Source: Penicillus capitatus
Taxonomy: Eukaryota > Chlorophyta
DNA: 64,000 nt
Direction of reading: 5' to 3'
NCBI GenBank assembly: GCA_965649825.1
Contig: OZ287719.1
Coordinates: 62,001 to 126,000, forward strand
Shown: positions 32,376 to 42,224 of the stretch, one piece after another
How the letters are laid out: each line of letters begins with the position of its first letter
Numbering within the stretch: the stretch's first letter is position 1
Position numbers and translations under genes: made by a program
The notes under the pieces: generated by a model
The model's input: the letters and a program-made list of their open reading frames with translations, nothing else
What the model was told of the DNA's origin: nothing
Databases searched by the model: none

Positions 32376-33725
32376 ACGAAAAATGGTACGCGTCATCACT
32401 TATATAACCCTTCAGATGATGTGACAGCGTCACATCATTTTGTCGCGCAATCAGCCAATCACGACGCGATTTCGGAATACTAACCGTCGGAAAAAGAAGC
32501 TGGGAGGAAGGCGTCGATTCAGCCGATAGCCAATCACGTTGCAGTATCGGAATATTCCATCTGTCACATCAGAATATTCCATCTGTCGCATCAGAATATT
32601 CCTATCGAATCAGCCACTCAGCGCGCACCTTTCAAAGCGACGTTGACAGGGTCACATCACCATCCAAGTATTTAAGGCCTACCATGGCGCGCATTTCGTC
32701 TTTTGTCGTTAGGGCGGTTCTACTGGTGGGTTCTTGCTTCCGGGTTTCGGCTCGGAACATAGAATGCCAAATACCGGGCCAGTGCTGCCAGGCTATAAGC
32801 CGCCGACCCGGCCCGTCGGTGTTGCGAGGCATCCCTTCGGGAGGTGCTGCTGACCATCACCTTCCCGCCATGGTTGGCGCAAGCAAAGGTCGTTAGACGC
32901 TGGATTCGGAGTGTTCAAGGCGTGTTGAACAGGCGGCGCGTAGCGGGTGCCTAAGACCATCACACCTACTCCGAAATTTGCGCTCCGCCGCACGCTTAAG
33001 ACATACGGCTCCACTGCGCTAATGCCGCGCCGCCTTCGGGTGACGCGTCACTGGTTCAGTGGGGAGGGTGGGCTTGGGGTCATCCTAGCCAATCCGGATC
33101 TTTCCGGATCGCGTCGAGGGTTTTGGTGCCTCGACGCGAAGGGGTCTGACGAGACGGGTGGCGCCGTCGAAACCCTAAGTCTTCTGTTTACGTGTCGTCC
33201 GAACCGCGCGCGCTCGAATTACGCGTTCCATTCACGCTCTCCGTGTCGGAGCTTAGCCGATGTCTAGCACACGGGGTAGATCTGTCGACTGCGTCCGCGG
33301 TTTTTCTGTTCCGACGAGTCGATGTCGCGTTCTGGTTCGCGCCGAGACGCGGGAAAGGGGTCTGATGAGACGGATGGCGCCGTCGAAACCGCAGAGTGCT
33401 GCTCCGTTGCATTCGGCGGTCGCCCTAGCCAGTCGTTTTATTTTCTGTCTCTTTTTCGCCTGTCTGTGTCTATGTTTCTGCTTACGTGCTTTAACACTAC
33501 CTGACCTTTACAACCGATTACAAGGCAAAAAGCATATGTGTGTATGTATACATGCTCCCCACTTTCGTTCGGTTTGTTTATTCATCTGCCGTCGTGTCCA
33601 CTCAGTCTTTTCAGCGAATGCTGTCCTATCGAGACGTCGTCTTCTGTCGTCGACGCCGCGCCACATTAGACAGACTTTGTCAGCAAAGCGACCGCTGCCA
33701 GATGCAACACACCTGCAGGAAAGTG
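32376..33725. other. non-coding or unclassified repeat region
   Basis: A/T-rich AATATTCC motifs recur at 32,550-32,620. A TATTTAAGG box lies just before an ORF at 32684-32896 whose first residues look like a signal peptide, but nothing else supports that ORF. A 30-bp motif, GGGTCTGAYGAGACGG followed by RTGGCGCCGTCGAAAC, occurs at about 33,144 and 33,356, and in inverted orientation at about 31,124 and at 63.95 kb. Confidence 0.45.
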
Positions 33726-33884
33726 TCACTGTCGCGTCATTAGGCACAGAACCCCTCTCACCGTCGTGACCAACACCGTCTTGCGTTTTGCTAGGATGCC
33801 TGCACAGTGTCCTTCGTTGTCCGTCAATGCACACAGGAGCACCGTGATGACAAGGATGAAGCGAAATGTTCTTTGGGCGTTCAT
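33726..33884 (-). CDS. putative small secreted protein (paralogue of 48256-48414)
   Basis: The ATG at 33884 opens a strong signal peptide (MNAQRTFRFILVITVLLCAL) followed by a short tail. The reading frame probably ends at a splice donor (GTGTTGG or nearby), with an acceptor CTGCAG about 60 nt downstream; the C-terminal exon is not certain. A diverged copy with the same start occurs at 48256-48414, and the surrounding several hundred bases are also duplicated. Function unknown. Confidence 0.35.
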   Translation of the reverse strand: MNAQRTFRFILVITVLLCALTDNEGHCAGILAKRKTVLVTTVRGVLCLMTRQ

Positions 33885-34469
33885 GTCCATGCCGCAGAGG
33901 TTGTAAAACATCCACAGTTCCATCATCGAAAGAGTGGTGAATGCCCAAGTAGTCTGCGAAGACCAAATCGATGTTAGTCACTTGATCGAATGCTTTTCGT
34001 CTGTGTCGAAGTTTTTCGACTATTCGTGAAGCGTGGGGCAGACATATCACAAGTTTCCTTGCTCTGTGCCCGGCACATCAATCGGCAGAATCAGGGGCCG
34101 CCGGTCTTTGTTTTGTTTCGCGATAGTTTTTCGGTCTGTCTGCTTTGTCTCGTTACCAGTCTGACTTGAGCTATGCACGAACTTTTGAGTCTTGTCAAGT
34201 GTAGCGTGTCATATTGTTTACGTCGGTATAGGGCGTGTGCAAACGTCCAGTCAGCGCGAATCGGCGCGGACAGCGTGCTTGCGGGAAAAGACTATCAATC
34301 TAGATATCGCACACATGTGCGACGGGCGGACAACACCTGAATAGAGTGTGGAGAACCGACATATATAGTCAATCGTATGCACATAATAACCCAATCGTTG
34401 GGCGCGCGAAACAAAACTCATGTGAAATATAGAGGATGGATGGATGCCATTCATTACATACCAACGTTT

Positions 34470-34915
34470 CGGTTCGACTTATAAAGATCGAACTCAAGTT
34501 GACAAAGAAAAGGCCAGAAAAATAAGTCCGAATAGAAATGGCCCGTTCGATTTATGAGGACCGAACTCGACTTGGCAGTGAAAACGGCCACGGCATAAAG
34601 CCCGGCAGTGAATGAGACTCATGTCGACAAAGAAAAGGCCAGTGCAATGAATCCGAATGGAAACGGCCCGTTCGATTTATCAGTATCGAACTCGACTTGC
34701 CAGTGAAACAGCCAGAGAGATGAATCTGAATGGAGCCGGTTCGATTTATAAGTATCGAACCCATCTTGCCAGATAAAACAGCCAGAGAGATGAATCTGAA
34801 AGGAGACGGCCAGTTCGACTTATGCCTGTCAAACTCGACTTGCCAGTGAAACAGCCAGATGAGGCCCGTTCGATTTATCAGTATCGAACTCGACTTGACA
34901 GTGAAACAGTCACGG
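34470..34915. repeat. degenerate tandem repeat of about 70 bp with internal palindrome
   Basis: About six units. Each contains a near-palindrome of the form GTTCGATTTATNAGTATCGAAC followed by TCGACTTGCCAGTGAAACAG and GAATCTGAATGGA. Units differ by 10 to 25 percent. No coding potential was seen. The remaining sequence up to 35,857 also has no supported gene. Confidence 0.8.
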
Positions 34916-36102
34916 CGTCAAAGATACCCGGATACCTTCCGATACCTTCTGATACCTTTATCCAATTCATGCCCGTCACGAACCCTTGCAACCATTCGAC
35001 TCACGGACACAACGTCTCTTCCGTTGCCGCCGGCAAACAAAACGTTCGGAACTTTGTCTCGAATGGGCGCTTTCCAGTCTCGTCGGCATCCCAAAACAAA
35101 CGGCACAAACCAGTCCCTTGGCGATCTGACCGTCCGTCCACACTTCCGTTCCCGCATTCCCTAGACCAATTCCCAGCGCCTCCGCACTAGACCTACCGCC
35201 GGATGCAAACCCCGTGGAGCGACATACCATACCGTCTAGTCTGCCACTCTCCCTTGTGGACACCAACGTCTTCCTCAAGCTGACGACGAAGCAAAGCTCC
35301 GTAGCGAAACCGACGCAAGAGATTCACGGACCACGGCTCTTGAGAAAAGAATCCACGCAGAACACCCGAAGCGTGCTTGCAGTGGAACGGCAATACAGGA
35401 AAGAAAAAACAACAAGCCTACGACACACACCGATAGCGGAAAGACGGCGCTGGCGCGGGAAAGAAAAAACCACGTTTCCTACGAAGACACACAAGAAAAG
35501 AAAAAACGCGCGTCGAGCCATGGCGATCGCAGAACTCAAGGTCAGCACGCCGCAGTCAACCGAGGAACGTGGCCCACGGCAATCCGCGTTCCCAAGCCGT
35601 CATCACCCCACGCTCTCCACTAATCGCACACCTAGGTCGTCGTGCTTTGGCCTCACCGCGTAGTCGCCATCCATATTCTCCCCTTTATCACTCATCCGAG
35701 TTACGCATCAGATCGCCAACTCATCCTCTTTTGCCGACCCTTGACATCTCTTCTCTCCTCGCCCGCCCATCTCGACAAAGCTCCGCCTTCCACGCGAGAA
35801 GCCCGATACAACCTCTAACGAATCCTAATCCGCATACCGGACCGCTGCATCGGTCACCTATCTTCTGGATCTCTTTCCAGAATCCCTAGATGACCCCTCC
35901 GCCTCACCGACGCCCTTCCGCTTTGCATCGGCCGCTTTCTTTATGTCTGACATCCGCTGTTCACGAGCCCGTGTGCTCCGTAACCCGTAGCGTCGCTTTG
36001 CCTCTCTTTCCCTTGATACCTCTTCATCGTAAGATGATTCCCAAGAACGACGTTTGGAACCGCGGCCCCTAGATACCGGCTCTTCCACTTCCATAACCGT
36101 GT

Positions 36103-36625
36103 CCCCGTCGTCGTCCACGTTCCCTTCTTCTCCGTCGACGACTGTCGGTATTCCTTGCACCACGTTCACAGGCGTCCCCTCGGCGCCCTCCTCGACGTCC
36201 GCCGGCGTCCCGTCGGCGGTTGACGCCATCGGTATGCCTTGCACGACGATCACGGGTGTCCCGTCGGCGATCTCCACGACGTCCGCCGGCGTCCCGTCGA
36301 CGACTGTCGGTATGCCTTGCACGACGATCACGGGTGTCCCGTCGGCGATCTCCACGACGTCCGCCGGTGTCCCGTCGACGATTGACACCACCGGTATGCC
36401 TTGCACGACGATCACGGGTGTCCCGTCGGCGATCTCCACGACGTCCGCCGGCGTCCCGTCGACGACTGTCGGTATTCCTTGCACCACGTTCACAGGCGTC
36501 CCATCGGCGATCTCCACGACGTCCGCCGGCGTCCCGTCGACGACTGTCGGTATTCCTTGCACCACGTTCACAGGCGTCCCATCGGCGATCTCCACGACGT
36601 CCGCCGGCGCCTCGCTGGTGACCGG
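36103..36625. repeat. 78-bp coding minisatellite
   Basis: About 6.5 copies of a 78-bp unit that encodes 26 residues in the host repeat protein on the minus strand. The copies are very alike; differences fall mainly at the CCACGTTCACAGG/CGACGATCACGGG position. High identity suggests recent expansion or homogenisation. Confidence 0.9.
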
Positions 36626-36972
36626 CACAGCCAGGCTTATCAAGAAGCTCACGAAATTATGGGCCAAGTCCACGAAGTCCTCTGATGCACGGCGTTCGTC
36701 GGGCGCTGTGCTCATGAGGAAATCAACTGTTGAACTCAAGTATTCCACGAAACGCAGCGTTCTTAGGAATTCGTAGTCGTCGTTGGCGTCGGCGACCAAG
36801 TAGTTCGACACCGCAGCTTGCCATAAAAGGTTAGCATAGTCCGCCCAGGTGCGAAGTTGCACATCACTAGGGCCAGGTTCGTCCGCTCCTCCTGCTACAC
36901 GTCGCGGAGCCAGTTGCCGGCTGACGTGAAGGACCGCCAGAAATCTATCTGGGTCTGTCCCTTCATACGGTG

Positions 36973-37358
36973 TGTCGCCAAGATCTGGCTTGGCGATGTG
37001 ACTGCCCAGAGGGTCACATCGCTTAAAACGGAGAAAAACCCTGGGTCTGTGAACCTTTGTAAGCCTTTTGCGTTCTGCGTTACGTGCGTGTGTAAGCGAA
37101 ATCCATCCTGGATAACGACGAAGCGCAACCGCCTTCGCGTGCAGTTGTTCCTTACCCTCCTTTGTACCAAAACACGCCATATCTGTCGGCGCTAGCGTTC
37201 TTCAGACAAGCGGAACGTGGGAGCTCTGACGTGACCGAGTCCATAGCGCAGGACGGTACCCAAGTCGACGATCGACTGGTCCATCCTGTGGAGGCAGGAC
37301 CAACCGACGCAGAAGCCGACGAAGAAGCACCACGAAGGGAATTATCCCAAGAGCGACA
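36973..37358 (+). repeat. 5' LTR of family 2
   Basis: 386 bp, TG...CA, flanked on the left by the CGGTG duplication. Confidence 0.95.
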
Positions 37359-37360
37359 AG

Positions 37361-37376
37361 TGGTTTCGGAGCGAGG
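37361..37376 (+). other. primer binding site, family 2
   Basis: TGGTTTCGGAGCGAGG, two bases after the LTR. It is identical to the family 1 site and shares 12 bases with the family 3 site. Confidence 0.8.
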
Positions 37377-37404
37377 CTACGGCGAAGTAGAAGGGGTAGA
37401 CAAG

Positions 37405-39222
37405 ATGCAGCAAAAAGCCTGGCTGTGTCTCTTTGCGTTGTTTTACCTTCTTGTCTCTGCGGCAATAATCGCGGGACACGCGGAGAATTCAACAGAGAAG
37501 GAAAGGTCGGAGAAGGAGCTCCAAGATGAGTTTAAGGAATCAGGGGCAACATTGGCTGACTTGTTACAAAGGATCAAAGCCTTAGAAAAGGAAGCGGCCG
37601 AGTTCAGGGCAGAAGCTCGGAGGGAGAGGGCCGCACGGATACAGCTGAATGAGGAGGTGCAAATACTTAGGAAGGAAAATGAGCGCCTTCGAGATCGGAT
37701 GGAAGCGGAGATTATTAACGAGGTGCTTGAGGAGGGGCAAAAATTACGTTTGGAGGCCACGAGGACATGGTGGGAGTGGCTGACGGGGACGGCTCCCCCG
37801 GGCGTGGAGGTGGAGAGAACGACCACGATCGAGGGTTGCCAAGATTTGAAGTGTTGCTTTGGAATGTGGTGGACGACCGTGGGAGAACTATTCCATCAAA
37901 CAACGGATCTTATTTATCGATTCGTGTGGGATCCATATGGCACTGGAGGCCACTGGGCATCGGGTCTGTTTAGCGCCGGCTTCTGGGGACCGGTGCTCGG
38001 AATAACGATCCTAGTGGTGGTGGTGAATCTCCTACTGCTGGCTGTCTTCCGAGCGGCTGATATATGGAAGGGAATGAAGGGGCTGGCCAGTAGGTTGGGA
38101 GGGCTGCCCATGTTTAAGCTCGTGGGTATGGCCTTCTCGAAGCTGCGAAGGGGAGAGGGGCCAGAGGGGACCTCCCCTGAACTCCAGGAGATGCGAAGGA
38201 CCGTAGAAAAGCTTCAGAAGACCGTGGAGACGAGTCAGCGGAAGGGAAAGGAGCAACGGGAGATGAGGGAGCTCCGTGGGCAGGTGGAGAACCTCATGGC
38301 CAAGTGCGAGCAACAGGCGCCTCCAGGAGAGGATGTGCAGACGAAGACCGTGAGAGAGATGCAGGCATTTTTCCAGCAGCAACTCGATCAGCTACGAAGG
38401 GAGTTCATACATACGGGGAAGCAACCAGGACCTGCACCGATCCCGGTGGATATGTCTCCCCGTCGGAGGCAGAATCCTGGTTCAATGCCACCAGGGGGGA
38501 GGCAACGCTACTGTGAGCGCTGCAAGAAATGGCATCCGGGACTTGAGTGCTGGGATTGCACCAAGTGCAGAACGTGTGGTGCAACAGGAATGTGCGAACA
38601 CCGGGCAAAGATCGTGGAGAACAACCGAAGACGATCCCCTACTCCCAGGCCGGAGAGGACGAGAGCTGTGGCGGTATGTGAGCGGGAGGAGTCTGAAGCG
38701 ATGTGGGATTGGGACGCGAGGTTAGTGGAGGAGGCATCGCAAACGGGATCTTCAATCTCCTTCTCGACGAAAGGGGAGGGAAGTGGAGAACCGGGCACAC
38801 AAGAGTCGGTCGTTGCGGTGGTGGACAAAGAGGCTAAGGGATACCGTCTGCGAGGACACTTGGCTGTGGGAGGAGGGGTAGCTCCTTGCACGTTCCTTAT
38901 CGACACTGGCTCGGAAGTGAATTTGCTGAGTGAGAAGACGTGCACGCGCCTAGGAGTGGGTATTCAGTCGGCAGGACCTGACAAGCCAAACTTGGCAGGG
39001 GTGTCCGGAGAGCGGTTAGAGGTGACGGGGCAGGCGATCTTAGAGACTCGGTTTGGTCAAGAGGAGGGGAAGGCGATTCGTTATTGGGTCGCGAAGAACG
39101 TAAGAGACATAATTGGGATTCCTGGAATAGGGCAGCTGGGGATTTCATTGACGAACCCGGGTCACATGGCAGTGTTTCCCTCGGGGCAGAAACTTTTTTG
39201 TCAGGTGGTGCAAAAAAACTAA
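37405..39222 (+). CDS. family 2 Gag-protease with signal peptide and TM segment
   Basis: The first ATG after the primer binding site (37405) gives 605 residues. Residues 1-27 are a signal peptide (MQQKAWLCLFALFYLLVSAA). Residues about 30-110 form a long charged coiled coil. A Cys cluster (CQDLKCC) and a Trp-rich stretch precede a transmembrane helix at about 193-217 (GITILVVVVNLLLLAVF). A second coiled coil (about 250-335) follows, then a cysteine-rich finger at about 369-400 (CERCKKWH, CTKCRTCG) that is not a standard CCHC knuckle, and an aspartic protease with LIDTGSEVNLLS near residue 497. The predicted topology is type I: luminal coiled coil, cytosolic finger and protease. The ORF ends at a TAA that is part of the frameshift signal. 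Confidence 0.85.
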   Translation: MQQKAWLCLFALFYLLVSAAIIAGHAENSTEKERSEKELQDEFKESGATLADLLQRIKALEKEAAEFRAEARRERAARIQLNEEVQILRKENERLRDRMEAEIINEVLEEGQKLRLEATRTWWEWLTGTAPPGVEVERTTTIEGCQDLKCCFGMWWTTVGELFHQTTDLIYRFVWDPYGTGGHWASGLFSAGFWGPVLGITILVVVVNLLLLAVFRAADIWKGMKGLASRLGGLPMFKLVGMAFSKLRRGEGPEGTSPELQEMRRTVEKLQKTVETSQRKGKEQREMRELRGQVENLMAKCEQQAPPGEDVQTKTVREMQAFFQQQLDQLRREFIHTGKQPGPAPIPVDMSPRRRQNPGSMPPGGRQRYCERCKKWHPGLECWDCTKCRTCGATGMCEHRAKIVENNRRRSPTPRPERTRAVAVCEREESEAMWDWDARLVEEASQTGSSISFSTKGEGSGEPGTQESVVAVVDKEAKGYRLRGHLAVGGGVAPCTFLIDTGSEVNLLSEKTCTRLGVGIQSAGPDKPNLAGVSGERLEVTGQAILETRFGQEEGKAIRYWVAKNVRDIIGIPGIGQLGISLTNPGHMAVFPSGQKLFCQVVQKN

Positions 39223-39248
39223 AGGGCTCTCCCGCGCAGACGGGAGAG
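39213..39248 (+). promoter_or_regulatory. -1 ribosomal frameshift signal
   Basis: The slippery heptamer A AAA AAC (39213-39219, in the Gag frame as CAA AAA AAC) is followed at once by TAA. After 7 nt comes a perfect 8-bp hairpin, CTCTCCCG (39227-39234), loop CGCAGA, CGGGAGAG (39241-39248). A shift back by one base continues directly into the Pol frame. Confidence 0.9.
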
Positions 39249-42194
39249 GGGGGTGGTACTTTGAAAAGGGATAAAAGAAAACAAAAAGAGGGGGAAATCA
39301 GCACGCTCTGTTGTAAGAGCGTTTCATTAAAGCAACTGTGGGTATATGAGCCGAAGTGGCGCATTTTATGCAGGGGGAACGTGCTGCAACTGCCATTGGG
39401 CAAGACCACATACATCCCACCCAGGGAATCAATGCGGGTTTGTTTGCCCTGGGAGGTCAGGGGCGCAGATTTGACCGGTTTTTTCTCTCTACTGCATCGT
39501 AAGGAGGTATCGGTATCAAGCCAGTTTAGCGCAAAGTCGGGACGGATCCATGTGTTGTTGCTTAATTTCGGATCGGAGGTGGCTGTCATAGCCGCCAAAA
39601 CGTTTGTCCTGGGTGTGGGGTCGCAAGGGTCGTTCTTTCATGTGTGCACGGCCGATGGGCGAGAACATCAGTTGTCTAATGGTATGGGGGTTGAGTGTGG
39701 GGCGAAGGGATGGGCGGTTGCGAGCGTTAGCTCGGAGCCAAAATTTTTTGCCCAGTTCCCTCAGTTGTTTTGTGAAGATACGTGTCGGATTCCGGAGCAC
39801 ATGCAAAGGTTTCGGGTCCGGAAGGACGACATTTCTTGGGTGGGGGACATGATCTATCGGGGGAAGTGTGCGGTCAATGTGGAAAATCTGGTCCCGGCGC
39901 GGGCCATAGATGAGACGGTTGAATCGATGCTGCGTGATGGCTATGTGGAGGAGGTGGGGGACAGTTCGTCGCTCATGTTGCATCCGTTGATCTTCCTCCC
40001 GAAGCCAGACGGGCGTACGCGCTTAGTCATCGATTTACGACGTATCAATGGTCATACACGACACACGAGGGGGGGACTACCAGCGATACATACTGTGTTT
40101 CGCCAAGTGCCGACCACATGGCGTTTTTTTTGTAAAATTGATATTAAGAATGGTTACCATAGGGTACCAGTGGAACGTTCATTGGGGGATTTATTTGCAT
40201 TTGGTATACGCCGCCGTTTCTTTCGATACAAGGTATTGCCTCAGGGATGGGCGGCTAGTCCGCATATTTTCCATGCTGTCATGATGGAAATATGCTCTGG
40301 CCATGAGGCAATACATTATATTGATGACATAATACTGGGGGCGTCGACCCTAAAGGAATTGACTGCGCGGGTTTCTGCTCTGTTAGCCACCCTACAGAAA
40401 TACGGATTGCAGATACAGCAGAAGAAGTTTCTTTTTGGAAAGGAATCTGTAGAGTTCTTGGGTTTTGAGCTCCGGAGTGGGGGGCGTGTGAGTGCTGAAA
40501 GCTATTTACAGAAGCGAAGGGAGGCACTGGAAGGTCGAATAGAAACAAAAAGAGACCTGCAGAGTCTGCTGGGGACATTGAACGTCGCTCGGCACTTCGT
40601 ACCAGGGCTCAGCCAAAAGACGGCTGGGTTGCAGAAGTTGTTGCTGGCTATGGCGAGCAGTAGCTTGGGGACGGAAGAAAAGGAGCAGGCTCACGAGTTG
40701 GCGAAGAAGGCCTGGGGGGAGGTGTTGGAATCCTGTGTAACAGTGCAGATGGCGATGCCAGAGAAGGCCAGATTTGAGTTGTACACGGATTGGTCAACGG
40801 AGGCGATGGGATACGTCCTTTTTGCTGAAGGGGAGGACGGGCGTCATATCACAGACATCAACTCCACAAGGGCAGTCGAGCGGACAGCCGTGAGCAGCTT
40901 CCTGGGGGAGCTGCGGGGAATTGTGTGGGCACTGAAGAAGACGCGACATATCGTCTGGACCTCGGCAATCAAGGTCTGCTGTGACAATCAAGGCACAGTA
41001 GCTCGCTTGCAGAAGGGGGATGTCATGGGGGATGATGTTCGATGTTCTCGACTCATGGGATGGCTGTGGGGAAACTTCCCCCAAGTACAGTTTGAGTATG
41101 TACCTGGCGCAATCAACCAAGTGGCAGATTACCTGAGTCGGAGAAAAGGCCAGCAGAAGGAGGGGAAGGTGGTAGGAGCAGTTATGCTTCAGCAGCGGCC
41201 TCTCGTTGACGTGGTAAGGAGCCGTCTGGAAAAGGCACATCAGGGTCACTGGCACGCAGAAAGGACGTGGCAACATCTGAAACGGGATGGCCCGGTTTGG
41301 CCGGGAGCAAGGAAGGAGGTGTTCCAGTATGTGGAGCAGTGCCCCAATTGCCAACATTTTCGTGGCTTAGAGCACCGGGAACCATGGACGGGGATGGAGA
41401 TAACTCACCCAAACGATGTTGTTTTCGGAGATTTTCTGGGGCCTATTACTTTGAGTCGGGGGCGAGGAAAACGAGTCCTTCTGGTGTTGGTCGACGGTTT
41501 CAGTCGCATCACGCACTTACACGTGGCTAAGACTCCCACGGAAAGAACGGTCCTGCGAGGATTGAAGCGATGGGAACAAGCTTTATCATGGAAACATGGA
41601 CATATTCGTATGTTCATGGCAGATAGAGGAGCGGCATTCATCGGCGGAGGGGTTCGAGCATTCTGTGAGGAGCATGGGATCAAGCAACGGTGGTCGCCAA
41701 GTCATGCACCTTGGTGCAATGGTGCAGCAGAGCGACAGGTGGGAAACGTGAAGACAAGATTGGCCAAGATACTCTGGAAGTCTGCCGAGGACATCTCTAT
41801 CCATACGTTGGAGGAGATTTTGAACCAAGGGATTTGCGAGACCACGGGTTTCACACCCATGGAATTGTGCTGGGGAAGACGACGTGACGGCAGCTTGATG
41901 ACGGACATGGAGTGGGAGCAGGCCATGCACCTCGCTCAACAGAAAAGAGCGGCTGGGCGACAGAGGGACAGGGAAGCATACCTTCGAAAATTTTCGAGCA
42001 AGCCGCCGCTACAGACAGGACAATGGGTTCTGGCGTATGAACCTCATAGAAAGCGCCATGCACTCCATTCGCCGTGGACAGGTCCTCACCTAACTGCGGA
42101 GCCGCGGGGGTCGAGATTATGGATGGTGTGGAAAAATGGAAGTTCTCGAAGAGTGGGACCATTTCATGCAGAACATTTGCGGTTATATTGCTAG
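39219..42194 (+). CDS. family 2 Pol: pre-RT domain, RT, RNase H, integrase
   Basis: Read after the -1 shift, about 990 codons without interruption. A basic linker (KRDKRKQKEGE) is followed by a beta-rich domain of about 110 residues that weakly resembles a dUTPase fold (YIPPRESMRVCLP, GRIHVLLLNFGSEV). RT contains YIDDIILG near 40,318 and VLPQGWAASP. RNase H has YTDWS, SFLGELRGIVWAL and CCDNQGTVA. The integrase has an HHCC finger (HQGHWHAE, CPNCQHF) and a DDE triad in GDFLGP, ADRGAAFIGG and NGAAERQVGN. The order RT-RH-IN places the element in the Ty3/gypsy group. All key catalytic residues I looked for are present. Confidence 0.92.
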   Translation, partial: LKGSPAQTGEGGGTLKRDKRKQKEGEISTLCCKSVSLKQLWVYEPKWRILCRGNVLQLPLGKTTYIPPRESMRVCLPWEVRGADLTGFFSLLHRKEVSVSSQFSAKSGRIHVLLLNFGSEVAVIAAKTFVLGVGSQGSFFHVCTADGREHQLSNGMGVECGAKGWAVASVSSEPKFFAQFPQLFCEDTCRIPEHMQRFRVRKDDISWVGDMIYRGKCAVNVENLVPARAIDETVESMLRDGYVEEVGDSSSLMLHPLIFLPKPDGRTRLVIDLRRINGHTRHTRGGLPAIHTVFRQVPTTWRFFCKIDIKNGYHRVPVERSLGDLFAFGIRRRFFRYKVLPQGWAASPHIFHAVMMEICSGHEAIHYIDDIILGASTLKELTARVSALLATLQKYGLQIQQKKFLFGKESVEFLGFELRSGGRVSAESYLQKRREALEGRIETKRDLQSLLGTLNVARHFVPGLSQKTAGLQKLLLAMASSSLGTEEKEQAHELAKKAWGEVLESCVTVQMAMPEKARFELYTDWSTEAMGYVLFAEGEDGRHITDINSTRAVERTAVSSFLGELRGIVWALKKTRHIVWTSAIKVCCDNQGTVARLQKGDVMGDDVRCSRLMGWLWGNFPQVQFEYVPGAINQVADYLSRRKGQQKEGKVVGAVMLQQRPLVDVVRSRLEKAHQGHWHAERTWQHLKRDGPVWPGARKEVFQYVEQCPNCQHFRGLEHREPWTGMEITHPNDVVFGDFLGPITLSRGRGKRVLLVLVDGFSRITHLHVAKTPTERTVLRGLKRWEQALSWKHGHIRMFMADRGAAFIGGGVRAFCEEHGIKQRWSPSHAPWCNGAAERQVGNVKTRLAKILWKSAEDISIHTLEEILNQGICETTGFTPMELCWGRRRDGSLMTDMEWEQAMHLAQQKRAAGRQRDREAYLRKFSSKPPLQTGQWVLAYEPHRKRHALHSPWTGPHLTAEPRGSRLWMVWKNGSSRRVGPFHAEHLRLYC

Positions 42195-42224
42195 GGTGAT
42201 CGTCAGAGTTGGCGGGAAGCGTGG

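Noticed and set aside
36054-36776. Ser/Thr/Pro-rich 240-codon plus-strand ORF
   Set aside because: It is the antisense of the 78-bp minisatellite; the minus-strand frame joins across the retroelement insertion and is the supported one.
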